A stretch of 30,135 nt of DNA from a virus, in IMG/VR virus record IMGVR_UViG_3300025159_000183, positions 1-30,135 of that record; one strand, written 5' to 3'. The position numbers and the translations under genes are program-made. The notes below the pieces were generated by a model that was not told the DNA's origin, did not search any database, and saw only the letters and a program-made list of their open reading frames with translations. Shown in pieces: positions 26,239 to 30,135 of this stretch (positions are counted from its first letter, which is position 1; each line of letters starts with the position of its first letter).

Positions 26239-26749
26239 GGGAATCCTCCTCGTACTTCTTCCAAATCCTGGACACATAGTCCTCTACCTGTTTTACGTCC
26301 ATCCTCTTTCCTTTCACGAGTACTTTCGGGAGCTTAGCCAAGACATTCTCCCAGGTGTATGGGATTCCCTCGTAGGTACACATGTGGATGGCCTTCTGTA
26401 CATACCCAATCCCCCCGTTGTAGCTGGCGAGAGCCATCTTCCAGTGGTCTGGCTCTATGATTGGGCCGCTGTAGACAGCTAGCCTAACTGCTGTTACGAG
26501 CTTTGCCATATATCTGGAGGCAGCCTTGATCGACTCCTCTGGGTCTAGTGGATCCATTTGGCTACCAATGAACTCATCCTTAGCTGTTCTAGGCATAAAC
26601 TGCATGAGGCCCATGGCACCAACTCTGGACTTGGCATCTGGGTTCGCAGAACTCTCCTGAAGCATCTGAGCCTTCAGGAGCTTCCATGGCATTTCAACAG
26701 TCATAGAGTAATACTGAAGGAGGCTATCGTACCTATCTTGTGATTTCAC
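26222..26749 (-). CDS. lysozyme / soluble lytic transglycosylase
   Basis: 175 residues from GTG 26749 overlapping the previous stop. SLT-type (goose lysozyme-like) features: catalytic Glu32 in QESSANP, GAMGLMQFMP (44-53), ALASYNGGIGYV (108-119). It cleaves peptidoglycan glycan strands. There is no signal peptide, so it needs a holin or is carried in the virion. It sits next to a membrane protein gene and the very large virion protein. Confidence 0.8.
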   Translation of the reverse strand: MKSQDRYDSLLQYYSMTVEMPWKLLKAQMLQESSANPDAKSRVGAMGLMQFMPRTAKDEFIGSQMDPLDPEESIKAASRYMAKLVTAVRLAVYSGPIIEPDHWKMALASYNGGIGYVQKAIHMCTYEGIPYTWENVLAKLPKVLVKGKRMDVKQVEDYVSRIWKKYEEDSHETDT

Positions 26750-26988
26750 TTATACCTATCTGGATCAAGGTCCATCCTTGTATTGATCCCATTGATCTGT
26801 TTCTGCTGCCCATCCCTGCTTATGTCGAATTCCCTTCTCGTAACAAGATCGTCCATCTTTTCCTCTATCCTCTTTATTGTAGATGAGATAACGCCACCCC
26901 ACCACACAGCTCCAAAAGTCATGGTAACGACAACCAAGACGCTTCCAAGGCTTATTGTCGGATCAAAGTGGACCAAGGTAGACTCCAA
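26746..26988 (-). CDS. membrane-anchored coiled-coil protein (holin/spanin-like)
   Basis: 80 residues from TTG 26988. One transmembrane segment (about 13-33: SLGSVLVVVTMTFGAVWWGGVI) followed by a charged helical domain (IEEKMDDLVTRREFDISRDG). It lies immediately upstream of the lysozyme gene. Such proteins are commonly holin or spanin-type components. The TTG has no strong Shine-Dalgarno; coupling to the large upstream gene (stop at 26992) is likely. Confidence 0.55.
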   Translation of the reverse strand: MESTLVHFDPTISLGSVLVVVTMTFGAVWWGGVISSTIKRIEEKMDDLVTRREFDISRDGQQKQINGINTRMDLDPDRYK

Positions 26989-26991
26989 TCG

Positions 26992-29900
26992 TTAAGGGCT
27001 TGTCTCTCTGACTCTTATATTGATCAGTTCTTCCCGAAGGGCTTCCATACCATCTCCACTCTCAGGAGGTACCACGGTCTCCCTTGAAAGACGACCACGA
27101 AGGCGCTCGCGGTCTGCTTCATCTATGTAGGGACCAAGAGCCTTACCGCGCTCTCTAAACGTCTGAGAGATAATCCCACGTTCTGTATCAGACTCGTAAA
27201 TAGGGACTCCTGTTAGGGTTCTGAAGCCCCTGGCCCATCTAGCCCATTCCTTATCTCTAAGATCGAAGGGTACATTTGGTAGAGGTCCAGCCAACCTAAG
27301 AGCCAGGTCCAGTGCTTTGGGACCTATCGGTCGTCCTTCCATGAGCTCAATGCCTGGTACCTTTCCAACCAAGAGCTTGGCGTATGAGGGCAACTCAACC
27401 GTTCCCTTGCCGTAAATCCCGGTCATCGGGTTCCTACCAGTGGTAAGCTCATATATCCCCTGGCCTAAAGGGTTTACGTTTGAAACCATACCTTCTAGTG
27501 GGCCTACAGCTTTCCCCAGAGTCTTTGTAGATCGCTCCCCTGTCGGGGAGTACTGTCCAGGGTCCGTAATCCCTACCCATTGGTACCCAAGGTATCGCAG
27601 CTTACCCGTTTCAGGATCATAGGATACGGGAATTCCACCCCTAGTTCTGTAGGACGGATCCATAATCTCACGGTCCTCTTCAGTCATCCCAAGTCTGCGC
27701 TCCCCAGTCTCTTGAAGCCTCCCCAGGTTCGCCATGGTGCTGGGGTGCTCTCCCATAACCCTGCCAGCCAGCCTAGGAATGTTTTTCCCCCAGCCCATGA
27801 AGGGTACTATCCCCCTACGGAGAAGGCTTTCCAGGTGGGTCATGGACTCCCAGCCGTAGTTGAACATGACCGTTCCGACCGACCTAGCAGCCTCTGAGAG
27901 CTCCGATCCCTTCCCAAGGTTGTACCAGGCCCAACTAGCCCTTAAGTAGTCCTCAAGGCCCTGGTAGGCTTTCCCAGGACCCTTTAGGAAGGTCTTACCG
28001 ATCTCCTCCATCCTCCCGGCACTCAGTATCCGGTGCTGAACGAACAGTCTTTTAACCTCAGGCCATGTTAAACCATTGTATGTCTTACCGTTAAGAAGGA
28101 AAGGTGGAGCCACATCGGGAGCTGGTCCGAACTTCCTTCCCAGGACCGTAGAGATCCCCATAGCATCGTTCATTGGGTTTACATTGCCAAGCTCTGCCTG
28201 TATGTACTTACTCCACAAGAAGTTGCGTATGTGGAACTCTGGCCTCACTACCGTTACAATGGGTCTCCAGAGCCTGAGGGCTGATTCTACCGCCCTACCA
28301 ATTCCAGTTCTTGGTTCTGTATCTGAAATAGCAGCAAGGGCTTTGATGGTTCTCTCAACATCGGGAGAGACCGAAAACCCACTTAGAGTTCTCTCGGTAG
28401 CCTCATCAAAACCAGACAGGATTCCCATATCGCTAAGTCTTCTGAACCCAGCTGGAGCTTGTTCGTTGGGAATTCCCCACTTATGGGCAATCGCCCTGAT
28501 GATGAAGGCGTCAGCATGTGCCCTGGACATGGCGTTTACATGTGACTCCAGCGCCTCCCCAAGAGGCGCGTAATACCTTTTGTCTAGGACACTTGTGCCA
28601 CCAGCCCTGTGAACATCTTTGGCACTATTCTGGAACCACTTCGGGTAGAGATTGGTCTGTATGGCCTCCTCAGCCTGCTTCGTAGTCATCCAGGGTGGCA
28701 TCTGTCTCCCTCGACCGAGGCTGGTACTGATCCCAAACGGTTTACGGAATGGGGCCTTCCCGTGGATCTTCTCGCTTATCTCACCTGTGGATCTTGGAGC
28801 GTAAGGAGGTGGTCGCACCTCTTTTACGGTCTTAATCGCTTCCTCGCTTGGGCCTATGAACTCTCTTCCAGCAGCCTTGGATCTCTCAATATCCCTAGGA
28901 AGGGCATATGTCGGGATCTTGGTCTCCTCATCTGGGAGGTATCCCATCTTCTGTTCCCAGACGTGCATCTGACGGTCTAGCTTTTCCTCAAGGAGACGGA
29001 TCTGCTCTTCAGTGGTAATGGAGGCATGGTTCGCCTTGAGGACCTGTTCGGCAGGAGCCCCAGGCTGGTTTGCGATCTCCTCGTATTTGGCTAGGGTCTT
29101 ACGCTCCTTTTCCAAGAGACTGTAGGTACCAAGGATCGAGCGACGGATTCTTTCGGGAGCTCTCCCCATCTCGATTTCTTCAGCCTTTAGGCCAAGTCGC
29201 TTACCCATTTTCAGCTCTTTGGACAAATATTCCCTTAGATATGGTGCACCTCTACCTGTACTCTCATATATATCAAGGAGTTTTCTTTCTGCTTCCTCTA
29301 ATGAGAGACCAGTTTCGGACGCGTATGCTTTTACATCGCTGATCCAAGCGTCATGGGCTTGCTTACCCATCTGAGAGAGCCACTCTCCACGACCAGCCCC
29401 CTGGGAGATCCATGTTCTGGTTAGTTCCCGCTCATTAGGGAACTTGGTTCCTGGCTTCCTCATGGCCCAGTCAGTAAACTTCGCTCCTGGGGCCTTCCCA
29501 ATCACGTAGTTGGCGTAGTTTCTCAGGGTTCTATCAGAGTAGGCAGCCTTCCCTCCGCCAACCTTTCCTATCTGGTGCATTACCTGGGAAATAGCTGGGA
29601 TCTGTCGCAGAGGCTCCGTGGTCCTCCCAGCGATACGGGCAGCAGTAGCGATGGGCTTCGCAGCCAAGTTGATCACCTTGGTTCCAGCTGTGAACCCAGA
29701 TCCTAGACTCAGGATCATTGCTTCGGTATCCGAGTACCCAAGGTTCTTTAACATCTCGTAGGAGTTCTTCTCGAATGGATCCTCCTGCTTCTCGAAAGTA
29801 AAAGGCTCAGCCTTGAGGACGCCAATGACACCAGCCGGTATCGCAGCTGGGATTCTCAGTGGCTGTCGGAATGGGACCATGGCCCTACGCTCTCTTGATG

Positions 29901-30135
29901 CCTGTGTCGGTACTCCAGGAGGAGTAGTCCCAAATAACTCCCTCCAAAGGCTTACCTCACCGGCATTGGCCCGTTTCGTGATCTCATTGATTAAAGACTT
30001 GGCCATGTTTATCTCGGTCTGAACAACCCGCTTCCCGGTCTTAAGCATAGCTTGTGCTGGTGGAGTCCCAGCCACTTGACCCAGGAAATCCTTCATCCAT
30101 GAGGATCCCTCCTGTGGCGGAGATGTAGCCTCAGC
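26992..30135 (-). CDS. very large virion / internal protein, 5' end beyond the window
   Basis: At least 1034 residues from ATG 30096 (MKDFLGQVAGTPPAQAMLK). The frame is open upstream to the window edge, so the N-terminus is probably outside. The protein is mostly helical and charged, with PEFHIRNFLWSKYIQAELGN near residue 640, a stretch similar to FHxRN motifs in large phage internal or polyvalent proteins. There are several amphipathic stretches. It is the kind of protein that is packaged in the head and ejected with DNA, or forms tail-tip structure. The lysozyme gene downstream would fit a penetration role. No family can be fixed by eye. Confidence 0.65.
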   Translation of the reverse strand, partial: AEATSPPQEGSSWMKDFLGQVAGTPPAQAMLKTGKRVVQTEINMAKSLINEITKRANAGEVSLWRELFGTTPPGVPTQASRERRAMVPFRQPLRIPAAIPAGVIGVLKAEPFTFEKQEDPFEKNSYEMLKNLGYSDTEAMILSLGSGFTAGTKVINLAAKPIATAARIAGRTTEPLRQIPAISQVMHQIGKVGGGKAAYSDRTLRNYANYVIGKAPGAKFTDWAMRKPGTKFPNERELTRTWISQGAGRGEWLSQMGKQAHDAWISDVKAYASETGLSLEEAERKLLDIYESTGRGAPYLREYLSKELKMGKRLGLKAEEIEMGRAPERIRRSILGTYSLLEKERKTLAKYEEIANQPGAPAEQVLKANHASITTEEQIRLLEEKLDRQMHVWEQKMGYLPDEETKIPTYALPRDIERSKAAGREFIGPSEEAIKTVKEVRPPPYAPRSTGEISEKIHGKAPFRKPFGISTSLGRGRQMPPWMTTKQAEEAIQTNLYPKWFQNSAKDVHRAGGTSVLDKRYYAPLGEALESHVNAMSRAHADAFIIRAIAHKWGIPNEQAPAGFRRLSDMGILSGFDEATERTLSGFSVSPDVERTIKALAAISDTEPRTGIGRAVESALRLWRPIVTVVRPEFHIRNFLWSKYIQAELGNVNPMNDAMGISTVLGRKFGPAPDVAPPFLLNGKTYNGLTWPEVKRLFVQHRILSAGRMEEIGKTFLKGPGKAYQGLEDYLRASWAWYNLGKGSELSEAARSVGTVMFNYGWESMTHLESLLRRGIVPFMGWGKNIPRLAGRVMGEHPSTMANLGRLQETGERRLGMTEEDREIMDPSYRTRGGIPVSYDPETGKLRYLGYQWVGITDPGQYSPTGERSTKTLGKAVGPLEGMVSNVNPLGQGIYELTTGRNPMTGIYGKGTVELPSYAKLLVGKVPGIELMEGRPIGPKALDLALRLAGPLPNVPFDLRDKEWARWARGFRTLTGVPIYESDTERGIISQTFRERGKALGPYIDEADRERLRGRLSRETVVPPESGDGMEALREELINIRVRETSP

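Overview
The window is most of a tailed double-stranded DNA phage genome (free phage or prophage; no host gene, tRNA, rRNA, integrase or CRISPR array was seen). The evidence is a contiguous head-morphogenesis block (two terminase subunits, portal, a probable scaffold, an HK97-type major capsid protein), an ERF single-strand annealing protein, a lysozyme beside small membrane proteins, and dozens of tiny tightly packed genes. Base composition is mixed. There is no direct host marker; the palindromes at the extreme left resemble bacterial intergenic REP-type repeats.

Layout. (1) Positions 11671 to 26 run leftward: three small regulators or accessory genes, a zinc-ribbon protein, terminase small and large subunits, portal, two small proteins, scaffold, two small proteins, major capsid, then head-tail or virion surface proteins. 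Several of these genes start with TTG, and the large terminase appears to lack any ATG, GTG or TTG start before its Walker A motif. (2) Positions 11672 to 12495 are about 820 bases without a convincing gene. They hold divergent promoter candidates and a series of long, nearly perfect RNA hairpins. The last of these covers the ribosome binding site of the first rightward gene. (3) Positions 12496 to 24278 run rightward: a GC-richer island of small genes (including a pure Gly-Ala repeat protein), a SLOG-family protein, many small zinc-ribbon or basic proteins, ERF recombinase, a PD-(D/E)XK-type nuclease, an Xre-like HTH protein, an FtsH/Cdc48-like AAA+ ATPase, then small membrane, coiled-coil and hypothetical proteins. 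(4) Positions 30135 to 24360 run leftward again: a very large virion protein that runs off the right edge, a membrane protein, a lysozyme, a hypothetical protein, a calcineurin-like phosphoesterase, a zinc-ribbon protein and a holin-like membrane protein. One zinc-finger gene lies on the opposite strand inside this block.

How it fits together: the divergent control region around 11.8 to 12.5 kb probably separates structural (leftward) from early or recombination (rightward) transcription. ERF, the nuclease and the AAA+ ATPase look like a DNA recombination or remodelling set. The right-hand block looks like lysis plus an internal or ejection-type virion protein.

The most unusual signals are the large structured RNA at 11907 to 12495, the selected poly(Gly-Ala) gene at 13525 to 13725, a three-way-junction RNA at 22273 to 22375, a long hairpin at 14612 to 14676, a 24-base repeat shared by two intergenic regions, and the non-canonical starts in the structural operon. 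All RNA structures were found by reading complementarity by eye; no folding or database search was run.
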